Shown: positions 44,305 through 57,206 of the stretch, piece after piece
Numbering within the stretch: position 1 is the stretch's first letter
Layout: each line of letters begins with the position of its first letter
Source: Setophaga petechia
Taxonomy: Eukaryota > Chordata > Aves > Passeriformes > Parulidae
NCBI GenBank assembly: GCA_024362935.1
Contig: JANCRA010000114.1
Span: 1,178,001-1,242,000, forward strand
Length of the DNA: 64,000 nt
Direction of reading: 5' to 3'
Notes under the pieces: model-generated
The model's input: only the letters and a program-made list of their open reading frames with translations
What the model was told of the DNA's origin: nothing
The model's database searches: none
Made by a program: the position numbers and the translations under genes

Positions 44305-44473
44305 GGGCCAGGCCAGCTGCAGGCACCGGCCCTGCAGCCCAGCTCCGCCACTCACCATCCTGCAGCGGCTGCAACTGCTCCGGCTCTGCAGGCTGCTGCG
44401 CTGGGGCAGCTGCAGGGCCTTTGCTTTTCTTGCCCCGAAGCCCCTTGAACAGGCTGAGCAGTCTGCCTGCCAT

Positions 44474-45792
44474 CTCGCTGTCTCACCTCGAGGGCACCTT
44501 CGAGACAGATGCCTCGGCAAAGGCAGCGAGTGCTGCAGTTGTGCCTTGCAGGCACCTGCAACAGAGGAGCCTCAGGAAGGCTACAGGACAGCAAGTCCTG
44601 CACTCGAGGCCTCCTGCCGCAATGAGAGGAGACTCCTGGTGAACGATGGAGGTCACCAAGTCCCAGGGCCTGGCCACAAGGGCACGGGCCGCAGAGATGG
44701 GAGGTGCCTCGGTAAAGCTCCGAGTCACCGAATCCTGAGGTCTGGCCGTGAGGCCAGCCGCAGGAGGAACACCTTGGAAAAGCTCCGGGTCAGCAACCAA
44801 TGAGCCGGCTGTGCGGGGACGCCTCACAGCACTGCTCTGTCACCTCCTGTCCTGTCGTGTGCACCGAGCACTGTGGCGTGGCCGCGTCGCTGCCAGCTCA
44901 TTTGTCAGCACTTGTCACAAAGGGCTGCTCAGACACGCTGTCCCTTTCGGTTCCACGGTGAACCTGCTGCACCATGTCACAAAGGGACATGTTGCCATGT
45001 GCTCCGGGGCCATCCCCTCCCCACCCAAGGTGCCCCTGCTTGGAAGGAATCCATTGCCCCGAGTGTCTAACACAGCCCTGGACACACCACGACCCGCCAA
45101 GTGCTCGGGGAAGGACTCTCCACGGTGCCCAGCCCACACAGCCCAGCTCGCTGCTGGCCCTGGAGCAGAGCAGCTTCCAGCAAACAAGAGGCAAACGCTT
45201 CTTGCCAAGAGTTCAAACACAGCAGATAGAGAAGATGGCATGGATGTGTGCATAAAGGCCTTTGAATTCACAGCTCTTTGAGAGCCATTTGGGGCTCTCG
45301 GCCGGACAGAGATGATCCCCCTCTGTCCTGTGCTTAAAGGTGGGGAGACACACCCTGCCGCTGGTGCTTGTCTTGGTCTCTGCAGGCCCAGGCAGATGCC
45401 AAAGCTGCTCTTCACAGCCTTCTCCCTTCCCACGCCCCTCTGCCAAGTGCACGGGGCCTCAAGAACGGAAACGAGTGCAGGGAGCCAAAAGGAGACAGCT
45501 GCATCTACCTCACTGGGGGCACCTGGGGAAGCAGTTTGCTTGAGAAGCAAACCCCTCTCTTCCTAAGGCATTTCCCCAAAAGCATACATTTCCCAGGCAA
45601 CACCAACACACACTTAAGAAACCCTGGCAAGGCTGAATGACTTCTGCACCTTGTAGCACAGGCACTCCAGCTCGAGCTCATCTTCCTTCTCCCGAGTCTG
45701 TTTCCTCGTGTCCCTTGTGGCGCGCAGCCACGGGCCCCCCAGAAACAAGAGCTGCCCGCTGCCCGTTCAAGTGCCCGAACTCCTGCCTGCAA
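44474..45792. other. Truncated upstream region of MROH copy C
   Basis: It holds only about the first 1.3 kb of the roughly 2.2-kb spacer seen upstream of copies A and B. If the promoter lies in the missing part, copy C would be silent. Confidence 0.45.
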
Positions 45793-48700
45793 CACCTCAC
45801 TCATAATTTTCTCCTGCAATCAAAAATATCGACAATGGTTAATATTCATTTGACTTTGGAAAGAAAAAATCTTACAAATAGAAAAGAAAAAGTAGAAAAT
45901 TAGTTGGTTCCCATAAATTTGAAAACATCTCTAGGAAAAATGCCATTATGAAATATTTTTTTTGATCTTTTAGTGAAATGTTCCTTTTTTGTCCAATATA
46001 TGTCCACATTTTCTGGTGTTATATAAGGATCTTGTGTTACTAAATTGTTTTTCTTTCTTTTATTTGAAAAAATGTATATAACGCACGGGCAATTTAGGAA
46101 TAAAAGGACTATTTAAGTTTCTATTTAAGAGGACTTTTTAATTTTGGGATAGATAAACTCAGTTCATAAGCATTTGGATTCTTTCACCATCTTAATTCCC
46201 TATTAGATATTATAGGAAGTTAAACCTCAATACTTGATGCCACTAAATACATTGTAGTTTATATAGAGAGGGATCTTAAACAAAAACTACATGAGTGAAC
46301 CATATAGTTTTTGTTAAAAGTAACCATATGAGTGAAAATGCAGGATTGCCTTTACTGAAATTGAAAATGTTTAAGGCAATACTCTTCAAAATAAACCAGT
46401 GGAAGTAGGAATTCAGCATGTTACATGCAGAAGCAGTGGCTAGGTGCTGGAAAGAGCAATGTGCTTGTTCTGGAAATGCTGTATTTACTAACACTCCAAA
46501 GAAATGAAATTCCTTTTACATGATACCTAAGGAAATTCAGGGTAATACTCAAATAAATTTTAGACTTTAGATTAATTTTAGAGCTCCTTCAAAAAAGAAG
46601 TTGAAAATATATTTTTTTAAGAAAAAAAAAGTATATCAGATAGTTTTTGTTGAAAAAGTTAAATTAACATATTCTATGGGAATCTGCAAATATGGTTTAA
46701 ATTTGTATAGACTTTTAATTGTGTATTTTTGCATACTTCTCATGAAACAGCTGATTCATGGTAACTGGTTAGCATGCTTAAACTCTTGTACCTAAACCTT
46801 ACTGCATGATTCATTAGTTTTATTACTGTGTGAAGGTATTTGATTCATTCCAGTTAGTGCTCGTACATGAATAATATAAGAACTTCGAGTGAACTATATC
46901 AGAGAAAAAATTTCGATGATATGCACTATGAGACAAGCAGAATGTTTGACATAGGATGGTGAGATGTTCCTATCATATAGACATCCATCATTATTATTGG
47001 TGATCCAGAGTACATGAGATCTTGATTGCACTACTAGCATCTGTTTTATCATCACATTATTATTTTTGAATCTTCTTCCCACAGCAGGTCTTTGTTCCAC
47101 AACATTTATCAAGGGAAGTGGAAAACCTCCATGTACTGTATCATTCCAAGAGCTCTCTTTAACTGGAATGGGAACAGACAGAACGTTGAGTCCATGGAGG
47201 ATCAGAGGAGATCCTTCACCTGTGAAACTTTGTTAGGCTTCTTCACAATTAAAAAGCAAACTGTTTTCCATGAGAGATTATACCAGTTTTTCACTTCATA
47301 ATTAGGTTTAAATACAAAGCCGAACAGTAATACAAAAACAACTGTATCGGGTTTTGAAGGCACAATTGCTTTTGCCACTAAATGGATTGAAAGAAGCAAG
47401 GGAGATTTTTAAGATGCTCGAAGCAGGATCAGGTCAGGGACACATTCACCTTTTTATTTTAATTAAGAACAAACCTTGGACTATAGGGCTGTTTTTTCAC
47501 ACTTTTGAAGACAGGGACATTCTGAATTTAAGATTATTAATGATCATAATTATGTAGTCAGAACATAAACAGCTAAGCTATGGTATGAACTGGATACACA
47601 TATTTGATTTACTGATTGCTTCTGCTGCAAGAAAAGACTCAAATATTCCTACTTATTTCAGAATTTCTGAAACATTTAAATCAGCAGTGGTTTTCATTCA
47701 TTATACAAAAAAATATTTCTTCATTCCTTGTAACAGTGTCAGAGAAATTCTGCTTACCAAGTACCAGGATTCAGCTGAGAGCTCTGGAGCCTGGTCATTT
47801 GCTATGGTCTTGCTTCCAAGCCAAGTTCTCACTGGTTTTAGAGAGGTAGAGAAGAGAGGCATACTATCCATTGAGGTAACAAATGATGGCAGAAGCTCTT
47901 TGCTAGGGATGAAAGCAATCCCAGACCTTAAGAAAGTTTCAGGCAGAGTTCTTAAAAAAACAAAATCAACAAATTAGTTTATTTCATACAGTTCCTGCAG
48001 TCCCATTCCAGGTATACTTTTAAGTTGAAAGTATTAAAATTTCTACAAAAACTTGTAGATGCTACCATTCTGACGATATACTTTTTTCAAAATTTCTAAT
48101 ATATGTTACAAAATTCTTCATTTATCTTTTCCAGACTCTGTCATCTTAAATTGCTTTCTAGGTCAGCAATTTAAAACTGAATATATATGTGAATATGTGT
48201 GCTTGGATTCATGTCTCTTGGAGGCTGAGGTCAACAAAGGTTGTTGCTGACATCCCTATACTACACACAATCTGTGGGGGATGTGAGAGTTACATATGAG
48301 CACCCAATGGAACGATGAAAACAGCGACCTGAAGCATCATCACAGAGAAACATTGCAGAGAAGGTTGGTGCAGTACTGATGATACTGTTTTCCTATTTGT
48401 TCTCTAATTTTTAAAATTAAACTCTTTGTCTCAGGAATTGATGTAAGAGTTACAGCCTACTTCTTGCATAACCTCTCCTTCCCTCTAAGTAAGGAACTTC
48501 TCAGAAACATAAGCCTGAATCATTCTCATTCTTAGCTTAGAGTAGATTCAGCAAAATATGGTCCCTGATGTTGGGATGAAGACCATACTGCAGGAACATG
48601 GGAACCTGGGGTTCCAGCTCTCTGAAGGACAGATCATGGCTTAAGCATCTCCACATATAAGTCTTGGCAATCTGTCCTCACATCTTCAAATACCACTTTG

Positions 48701-51640
48701 AAGTAAACCCCGGCCCAGGAGCAGAGCAGAGGAGAAATCTTAAGTCCACTGCAGGACTGAAAAGTCCCTGAGCCAAAATGAAAGAAAGAGGATAATTTTC
48801 TGTTCTCACACCGTGGTCACAGATAGCTTTGGTCCTTTCCATGGCCTGGGCCGTGCTTGTGTTCTTCCTGGATATGTGATCTCTTCAAAGCTGAGTGTGT
48901 TTGCAGAGGCTGCTCCTGGATTTCACCCCAGCTGGCAACAGGGCAACTATGAGCAACTGGTTCCATTTTTGTGCAAGAGCACCCGGCATTTATGCTCTCA
49001 CTGAAATTACAGCCTGAGCAAGAGTTGGGTGTTACATGCCTGCCATTGTGCTTTTCTTTCCAGTAGGCCTGCATGCTGCAAAAAAAAGAAAAGTTAGTTA
49101 ATTCTTGAGTGACAATTTGATAATATTTCTGCATTTTTTTTTTAAATTCACCTAGGTCTAGCTTATTTTCTCACAGATAATTGCTGTGGTTATAAGCCTT
49201 TATCAGCTGCCAAATGTGGCCAAAGCAACCACCAATCTCATCAGAGTGCAATTCACTGACACAAATCCAAGCATCTGCAAATATTCTGCAGTCATGGTTC
49301 TAGATGCCACTGTTCATGTGTGATGTCTTATCTCTAAGGATTATAGCCACACTCCTTGGAAAATTGCAGTCAAAGAAGAAATAGGCAGTTGAATATGCTG
49401 TTTTTCAAGCACCAGAACTGAAGACAGCTCTGGGCTAGCGTCTTCCCCCCAACAAGAGCTTCCACTCTTGAAAGTCTCTTGCCTTTTTTTTTCTGGTTTG
49501 ATGTCATAAATCAGACACCCAAGAGACAGAGAGGAACTAGGAGAGATTTTTCAAATGCAACAAACAGAGCAAATGTAGCTGGGTGTCTCAATGCCAATTC
49601 TCAGTGCCCCAAAGATTAGAGAGGAACACTTTTTCTGAACTGGCACAGAGAGGAGAGGAAGGGGGGAGCCAGGGGGAAAAATAAATAAATATCTATCTGT
49701 AATTCCTTTTCGTTCAGCTGAAGATGTTGCCATGGCAACTCCCGGCAGAGGAGATGGAGCACTGGACCTGACAGTTTCTGGGAGCTGGTTCAGGAACAGC
49801 CGAATCACTTCCTGTGTTATTCAAAAAGGGGAGAAAAATAAAAGAAATGTTTTATTTGCTTGTATTTCCATAGTAAAACTCCAAGCTGTAAGTTATCAGC
49901 TTTGCCTGCCATAATATCTATTCTCTTCACTCATTATTGCTAAGTCACTGTCTCTGGAAGAAAAATGGAGTGGAAAAATCAGTGGACAGCAATTGAAAGC
50001 TTTTATGCTGCTGCTCATTCTCTACACACTAAGAGTGATTTTTGAACAGTAAATATTGGTATTCCTGAGAACTGGCACATGGTCCTGCTATGGTAGTTGT
50101 TAGATTGACTGTCAGATGATTTGAAACTTTATGGTTTATATAGTACAACCTTTCAGAAATGAACATGTACATCTTTTTGGAGTAATGAGGGGAAAAAGCT
50201 TATCATTGTTCCTAGGGATATTCTGTGGTGGTACACCAGCTCTGGATACAATCCAATTAAAAAGGCAAGCAGCAGTACACTTACTTGTGGTTCAAAAAGC
50301 ATTCTTACCTTTCTATGTGAATTAAAGTGTGAGCAGAAGACTTGAAATTATTAATTCATAAGATCAATGGGAGATGGAGCCTCTAACCATTAATACCAAA
50401 CATTGTATTAGCCCAGCCAGGCTTCAAAGTAAATTAAATATGTAATGTGAAAATTGCTTTGGTGAAAACTAGCAAGAAAGAATGACCTTGAATGTGATAA
50501 CTGAAATCAGCTGAATTCTAGAGAATAAGCTACCTAAAAAATATTCTAAGGGCAGAAAAGTTCTGGTGAATTTGTAGAAGACCCAATGATATCCTTACTA
50601 CAAAGATAGAGAAACTGCTCACTTACATGTTTAACCTGACTCTTCTTAATTTCCATCAGATTAATTTTAAAATATAGAAGAATCACTTCAAAAAAATACA
50701 AAAGATTTTGTCAGAGACTGTTTCACCTGGTGGCCTCTCAATGCTAGCAGTTAATCTGGCCTAATATAAAGATATTTAATTCTTATATGTCTAATTAATA
50801 TGTTGCTATTAGTAATCTGCTGGTAGATTTTGAAATTTTATTCTTTTGCAGAAGATGGTCTCTAATATTTGAGTTCTAAAAGTTCAAAAGCTCTTGTAAA
50901 GATCTGAGAAAATTATAAATACAACTCTCCCTTTTTCCTATTAACTACTCTAAGAAGTGGGCAGGAATCCTGGATATGTAACAGTATATCCTGGAATAGC
51001 TACTTATATTCCAGTAAAAGAACTTGTAAGAAAAACATATAAGAAATTTCAGTATCTATATTCTCCTTTACTTTTTTTTTTTTACTTTGGCAATGGTCAC
51101 AAAGCAGACAGGAGGTGTAAATAATTCCCTAGTGGAAAGAAATTACTTTGCCATGGTATTTTTCAGGTTTCTTTAGCTCAAAGTTCATTAGCAGCAATTG
51201 CTGTCCTAGAAACGACTGCTGTGGAAGTATTCAACCTATCCACCGTCTTCAAGGGATGTATTATGCTGCTGCTTAATTAATTTGGTACCTTTTCCTAAAC
51301 CCAAATTAAAACAGGAGCTCAAGCATGAAAAAACCCTCATGTGAGGAGCAACAATATAGAGAGTTGACTCTGGATTCTCAAACACCTCTTTCCATACCCC
51401 ACAAACGAATGCAGAGAATTTATTTCTCATATATGTACAACTTAGAATTTTTAAAAGGAAATCTCTATGCCTCAGCGGCAGTACAGACATTGAACTTCAT
51501 AGTTCTCCTCCATTTTTGAGCACTTTCAGGTTTATAATTCTTAATTTCTTGCTTTTGTAACATGAACTACTACAGGAAAAGCAACAAAGAGAAACTTCAT
51601 TTCACAGTGACACATCTTTTTAAATGTCATGTGACTGCCA
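45793..51640. other. AT-rich sequence without recognised genes
   Basis: Base composition changes sharply at 45793. Short open frames occur (for example 47585-47977 plus and 48817-49134 minus), but none shows a known domain, low-complexity-free length or paired splice sites that I trust. Confidence 0.45.
49726..49739. promoter_or_regulatory. Perfect X-box palindrome (RFX-type site)
   Basis: GTTGCCATGGCAAC, a full match to the RFX consensus, followed by a short GC-richer stretch (CTCCCGGCAGAGG) in an otherwise AT-rich region. No adjacent exon recognised. Confidence 0.45.
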
Positions 51641-52610
51641 AATCATAAAACCATAGCATGGTTTGGGTTGAAAGGGAGCAGTGAAGATCATCTAGTTCTA
51701 ATCCCCCTGCCATGGGCAGGAACACTTTGAACTACAGCAGGTTACTCAGAGCCCCATCCAACCTCACCTTGAACTCTTCCATGGATGGGGCTTCCACAAC
51801 TTCTCTGGGCAACACATTTCAGTGCCTCACCACTCTCACAGGTGAAAAATCTAAACTAAACCTACCCTCTTTCAGTCTGACACCATTCCTCTTGTCCTGT
51901 CACTACATGCTCTTGTGAATTGTCTCACCCCAGCTTTTCTGTAAGCCCCCTTTCAGGTACTGAAATGTCACAATTAGGTCAACTTGAAGCCTTTTCTTTT
52001 GCAGGCTGAGCAATCCCAGGTGTCTCAGCCTTTCCTCCTAGGAGAGGTGCTCCATCCCTCTGATCAGCTTGGTGGCCCTCCTCTAACAGCTCCATGTCCT
52101 TCCTGTGCTGGCCCCCAGAGCTGGCTGCAGCCCTGCAGGTGGGCTCTCACCAGAGCAGAGCAGAGGGGCAGAATCCCCTCCCTGCCCTGCTGCCCACGGG
52201 GCTCTGGATGCAGCCCAGGACACCTTTGGCTCTCTGGGCTGGGAGTGCCCACGGCTGGGCCATGTCCAGCCTCTCACCCACCAGCACCACCAAATCCTCC
52301 CTGGCAGGGCTGCTCTGGATCTGTTCATCCCCCAGACTGGCTGATACCAGGGGTTGTCCCAGCTCAGGTGCAGGAACCTGTGCTTGGTTTTGTTAAACCA
52401 TGTGAAGTTCCCGAAGGTCCACTTCTCGAGCCTGCCCAGGTCCCTTTGGATGGCATCTCGTCCTTCAGGAGTGTTATCTGCACCACTCAGCTTGGTGTCA
52501 TCAGCACATTTTTTGAGGATGCACTCAATCCCTCTATGTTGTTAATGAAGACTTTAAATATCACTGGTGCCAATACAGAGCCCGGAGGGACATTTATCAA
52601 GGTGTCCAGA
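51640..52610 (-). mobile_element. CR1 LINE, 5'-truncated, minus orientation
   Basis: It begins on the plus strand with the CR1 3' end in reverse (CCATAGCATGGTTTGGGTTG then CATCTAGTTCTAATCCCCCT and CCATGGGCAGGAACAC). It continues for almost 1 kb through the reverse-transcriptase tail region (AGCTTGGTGTCATCAGCACA, CAATACAGAGCCCGGAGGGA). Open frames inside it belong to the element and are decayed. Confidence 0.88.
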
Positions 52611-55600
52611 GCAACAGCTGGGATGATCTTCAGTTGTAAGATAGATGCTTGCAATTTGGGAGCCTCGAAGGAAATCTTTCTACATAGTATTATTACTACA
52701 AAATTTAAAAGAAAGGTAATAAATGAAGGCCAGAAAATATAAAGAGGAAAAAAGGAATGCCTACCACATTCAGAATTTACAGATTGGTATTTTGATACTT
52801 AAACTGGTCTATCAAGATCAGAGTTGTGTAATGGTTGCAACTCTACAAACACAGAGGCCACCATGTAAAGACTAGTGTTTGACAATGAACCAAACCTTCA
52901 AATTTCTCACAGAGGTGGCAAAATATATTCATAAAATATCAATTGCATGTCATATCCAACTTGAGTGCAACTGTAAGCTTATGAAAGTATGTAATTACTA
53001 TCATCAACTATCTATCCATATTATTTCCAATTAAATATGAATTTGGTTGTTTGAGAGCTTGATTGATCTAAACAAAAAGATAGATACCCAATTTTACATG
53101 TTTATTTTCATTCCATAAGCAGGCAAATTTCATTTGATGAGCAATGATCTCATGCTCCTGCATGTGTTTTCATTATTCTCCCTCACACTGTGTCAGAGTG
53201 AGGTATTTATTGACCTACATGAAGGAATTGATGCAGACTACAATCAAAACAGAATAAATCATATCCACCTGTAATAGTCTCAATAAGTACCATTTTGAAT
53301 TCCTCTTAAATAACTTAATCTATCTGGGAAACACATAGTGTTTCATTCTACATGTAGCAATGGTTGCTCATGAGTATTTCACAATAGTAACAGGAAAAGA
53401 GTTTAATAACCTTCCATAGAAAGCTGAAGTATTTGGAGAAACAGCTTTAACTTTACCTGTAAGATGGATTTTAAAAAAGAAAAGAGCTGTTTCTAAATAA
53501 AAAAGAACACCTTTGAATTATTAAAGGGAAAGGTTTGACTCAAGTGTCTTTTGTCTTTGTACTGAGTCAGAGGAGCATTTACTTCATCCAAATCTCCAGC
53601 ATCAGAGAGAGCTTTTAACAGTGGAAGTTATTTCTTGTGAGGAAGTTTCTTTAACAGTTTTTAGCTAAAGAACAGTGCTACACTGAGCAGAAACTGAAAA
53701 ATTTTCTCTTCATTTGAGAAATCTGATATCTTGCTTTAATTTCTGTCTCTCTCCACTGTTATTCTTACATTACCTCATAAATAATTGACAACAACCTTAT
53801 GAATTACTGACTGCACAATTGTTTCCCTATTGGTACTGGTACTTTTCATCTAATGAAGTTCTGACTTTTACAATTTGCCACTAGCTGTAAGAAATATTTT
53901 TAGTTCAAGGCTAATTTTAGAGATAAAAGTTTAACTTCATTCTTTAGAAGAACCAGAAAAAGGAAAGCAAAATGTGGAAAATTATTTGAATTTAAGTGGT
54001 TTTCAAAAGATTTAGACATTCCAAATTAAACATACCTACAAAATGTATAAATGAGAGAAAAAAAGGAAATGTACAAATGTCAATTACATGTGTTTTAATA
54101 ATGTTATTGTAGTTTCCCTGATTTAGTAGTTTTGGATCTATGACAGTCCCCAAAGTGATCATTGTTGTAGCTATGAAGTTGGTACAATAGGTACCAACTA
54201 AAGGCATGGAAAAATAAAGTATTTTGCACTTAAACATAAACGAATGCAAAACACATATAAATAACTTTTGAAAATACAGTTATTAAAATATAGGAATTTA
54301 AATAAATATATATTTTGGGCTCTTTGTCTGCTCTACTGATGGCAGAGCCTTCAGTTACAGGATCACTAATTTTTTCACAGTTTCATGTATAACACTGAAA
54401 CCTGTTTCACAAAATGCAAGCTTTGATATTTGTAATAGGCTCATATTTTTGTCCTTAAAACTGATAGTTAATTTTATTCAACCTAATTTTCTTTCATTAA
54501 TCATAAAAGAGAAATTTATATTTGACACTTCTCCATTCATGTTTCCTGAATTAAGAATTCTATAATCTACAAGCCAAGACTTTTCTGGTGTGGAAAATAA
54601 GTCTGTCACAAATGAGATGATACACAGCTCATAACAGATTATTCCATCAATTCTGTCAGACTAAAATATTTCATTTAATAACCAAGTACCAGATTTTAAT
54701 ATAGAGAGGCTGTAATTGGTTCTAAATTTCTGAATCACACATTGATTCCGTTTAGTTTAAAGACCTGTCTTAATGTGTGCTGCTGAATCGTTCTTTTATA
54801 AATTGTGATATTAAAGCAGCTATTCATTGTAAAGTGCAATCAGAAATGCACTTTTTAGGTAAGAATCACAAGTGCACTTCCTAGGAGTGCCATGCCACAA
54901 TGCTCTGTAAAAGAAACACTTTGAGCTTAGAAGAAAGGACTTTAGAAGAATAAAAATGGAGGAAATAAAAAGCAAAAGGAAATGCAGTGGCATCAGTATG
55001 GGGTTGATGATTCAGTCTGCATCTGTTTCTTCGTGAGACTTAGATGGCCTTGCCCTTAGTCATCAGAATTTGGGTGAAAAGGAAAAAACTTGCTGGTCAG
55101 TTTGCAAAATTTCCCTATGATTGCTACTGAAATGTCTAATTCTAGAGACTGTGTTTGTGTCAGGAACTTTTAGGCTCCCAGCAGCAATAGGTAAACAGGA
55201 ACCTAGATTTTTATTTGTGAGCTTACCCAGTCATATCTAATCAAGCATAAATACCAGGAGAATAGTCTTGTGTAGTCAAACACTTTAATAAGCTTATTTG
55301 ATTTTGAAATCAGATAGGTAAGTGAAGGTCAGAACGAAAAACAGGACTTCAGAGGAAGAATTTTTTTGGTAAGTATTCACAGGATTTACTAGAACCTTTG
55401 GAACCTTTGTAGATGTTTGTGTCTTTTAGCATGCTGCAATCAGGTCTGATTCCAGAATGTTCTCAATCCCACAGAATTCAGATTTATTTTAAGGAAAAAT
55501 GCACTCATTTATGTAATAAACATGTTCTATCTCCCCCTTCTCTTATTCATCTTCCCTTATTCCATGCTTTTGTTTCAAGAATGATCAAGTAAAAAATCTC

Positions 55601-55865
55601 TCCATTTACAACTGATCCTGGATTTGGTTGGATAGCATTAATGTCCTTCAGAGAAGCCCATATGCTGCTGTATTTTGGCTTTGTGCCTCTACCAGTGCTG
55701 AAAATACACCAGTTAAGAGCTTTGGCTGTTACTGAACTGTGCTCGTGCAGCATCAAGGTCTTCTCTTTCTCCCACACTGCACTCCACATGAGTAGGCTGG
55801 GAGTGGGAAAGGCTAGAAGAGACAAAACCAGGACCCAAAGTGACCGAAGGGCTATCTTACATTCT
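52611..55865. other. AT-rich sequence without recognised genes
   Basis: I see no coding, RNA or repeat feature that can be supported here. Confidence 0.4.
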
Positions 55866-55925
55866 CCCATCCCATCCCATCCCATCCCATCCCATCCCAT
55901 CCCATCCCATCCCATCCCATCCCAT
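55866..55925 (-). repeat. (CCCAT)12 microsatellite
   Basis: Twelve perfect CCCAT units, the complement of the GGATG/ATGGG pentamer found in the MROH introns, followed by decayed CTCAT and TCCAT units. G-quadruplex-capable on the minus strand. Confidence 0.95.
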
Positions 55926-56274
55926 CTCATTCCATATGATGTCATTCCTCACAATAAAAGCTCAAGGAAAGGACAGGATGGGGGGTACATGTTTGGTTAC
56001 AGTTTCTTTCCAGGTAACCACTGTGAATACTGAGCTCTTTCTTTCCCAGATGTGGCTGGACCACTGTGTTTATAAGAAGTAGAGAAAAGTGCCTTTTTTC
56101 ATTCTTTGCTCAGGTGTACATCCTTTGCTTCACTTTATCTTGATCAATGAGATTTCTTGCCTTCTTTCTCTTTTTTCCCCATTCCAGAGCAAATGGAAGT
56201 GAGTGTGATCTCAGTCAATTTTGGGCTACCCAGTGCTCAGAGACCTGGTGATACTGTAGACAGTCCAGCAAAAG

Positions 56275-56500
56275 TGGCCCCTGAGACGGCTGAGAGATTG
56301 GAGCATCTCTCCTATAAAGAAAAGCTGAGAGATTAGGGGCTATTCAGCCTGGAGAAGACAAGGTTCAGTGTGGAATCTTATCAATGTATGTAAATACCTG
56401 AAGGAAATGTGTAAAGATGAGCCAGGCTCTTTTCAGCAGTGCCCAAGCACTGTGGGCAAGCTGCAACGGACATGAACTAAAACCTCCTAAAGGAGGTTCT
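56275..56500 (+). mobile_element. CR1 LINE fragment, plus orientation
   Basis: It contains GGAGCATCTCTCCTATAAAG, then TTCAGCCTGGAGAAGACAAG and ATACCTGAAGGAAATG, which match internal 3'-half CR1 text. Truncated at both ends. Confidence 0.65.
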
Positions 56501-57201
56501 CTCTAAAAGTCAGTTAACACTTTTTATTTGTGAGGGTGACTGAGCACTTGCACAGTTTACCCAGATAAGTTCTAGTATCTCCCTTCTTAGACATATTTAA
56601 TAGCCATCTTGGGAAACAGGCTATAGGTGGCTCTGCTTGAGCAGAGCATTTGTACCAGGTTTCCTCCATAGGTCTTCTCTATCCTCAGCTGTGATTTTGT
56701 GAGTGGCTGTGTTGGTGTCTGGCTGATAGCTGGGTCAACCCACCACACCCTCTTTGAATTCTTAAATGCACAAAAACTTACAGGAATCAGTGGGGGCTGA
56801 AAGAAGCTATACATCCTCAGGGGTTACAGAGAATATTCTGATGTTGCAGAATATGAGTCGTCATGAAATAAGGTAGGAGAAAGGACTTTTCTTACTTCCT
56901 CAACTAAAGTTATATGCATACTTGGATTTCTATTACTTGCCATATCTTTTTGTTACCATGAAATAGTTTCTGCTTCAGCGTGGGATATGATTTTCTTTTC
57001 CTGTTCAGTTGTGTGCAGCTTGCCTAATCCTTCCCTGCTGGAAGCAGATCTTCAAGTTGCATACCCTGGTTCTGATTCACAGCTCAGTTTTAGGAACTTA
57101 GTCTAAAATATTTAGGCTTCCTACTGGTTATATGGACAAAATTTAACATCTTGTGGCCAATGGGATCTAACTAGATCTCTGTCCCCTTACAGCCCTAAGA
57201 T
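56501..57201. other. Unannotated sequence between CR1 fragment and solo LTR
   Basis: No gene or repeat recognised. Confidence 0.35.
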
Positions 57202-57206
57202 CTAGG

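Larger units (their letters stand above)
39162..44473 (-). pseudogene. MROH-like gene, copy C: nonsense codon in exon 12
   Basis: It has the same 15-exon structure as copy B: 44356-44473 (ATG at 44473), 43596-43660, 43235-43483, 42860-43008, 42504-42651, 42104-42297, 41884-42021, 41502-41616, 41184-41321, 40807-40983, 40520-40675, 40254-40355, 39907-40009, 39593-39649 and 39162-39382. Splice sites are kept. In exon 12 a GAG (Glu) codon of copy B is TAG here (minus strand, 40299-40301). Translation would stop after residue 567 of 709, removing the last HEAT-like segments. A stop in exon 12 of 15 should also trigger nonsense-mediated decay. It may instead be an allele, an edited site or a base-call error, since everything else looks intact. 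Other changes are few (for example Ser to Cys in exon 7, Lys to Glu in exon 14). A 7-bp duplication (GGACCAG) in intron 8 near 41446 is unique to this copy. Confidence 0.75.
40525..45792. repeat. Tandem segmental duplication, unit 3 (partial)
   Basis: It follows unit 2 without a gap and ends inside the spacer at GAACTCCTGCCTGC, where units 1 and 2 continue with GCTCACGGCAGC but this one continues with unrelated AT-rich DNA. Confidence 0.95.

Noticed and set aside
48817..49134. 105-codon Cys-rich minus-strand frame as a secreted peptide gene
   Set aside because: There is no signal peptide, no clear splice sites and no family resemblance; too weak to call.
51984..52742. 252-codon plus-strand frame
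   Set aside because: It is antisense to CR1 LINE sequence and has no independent similarity.
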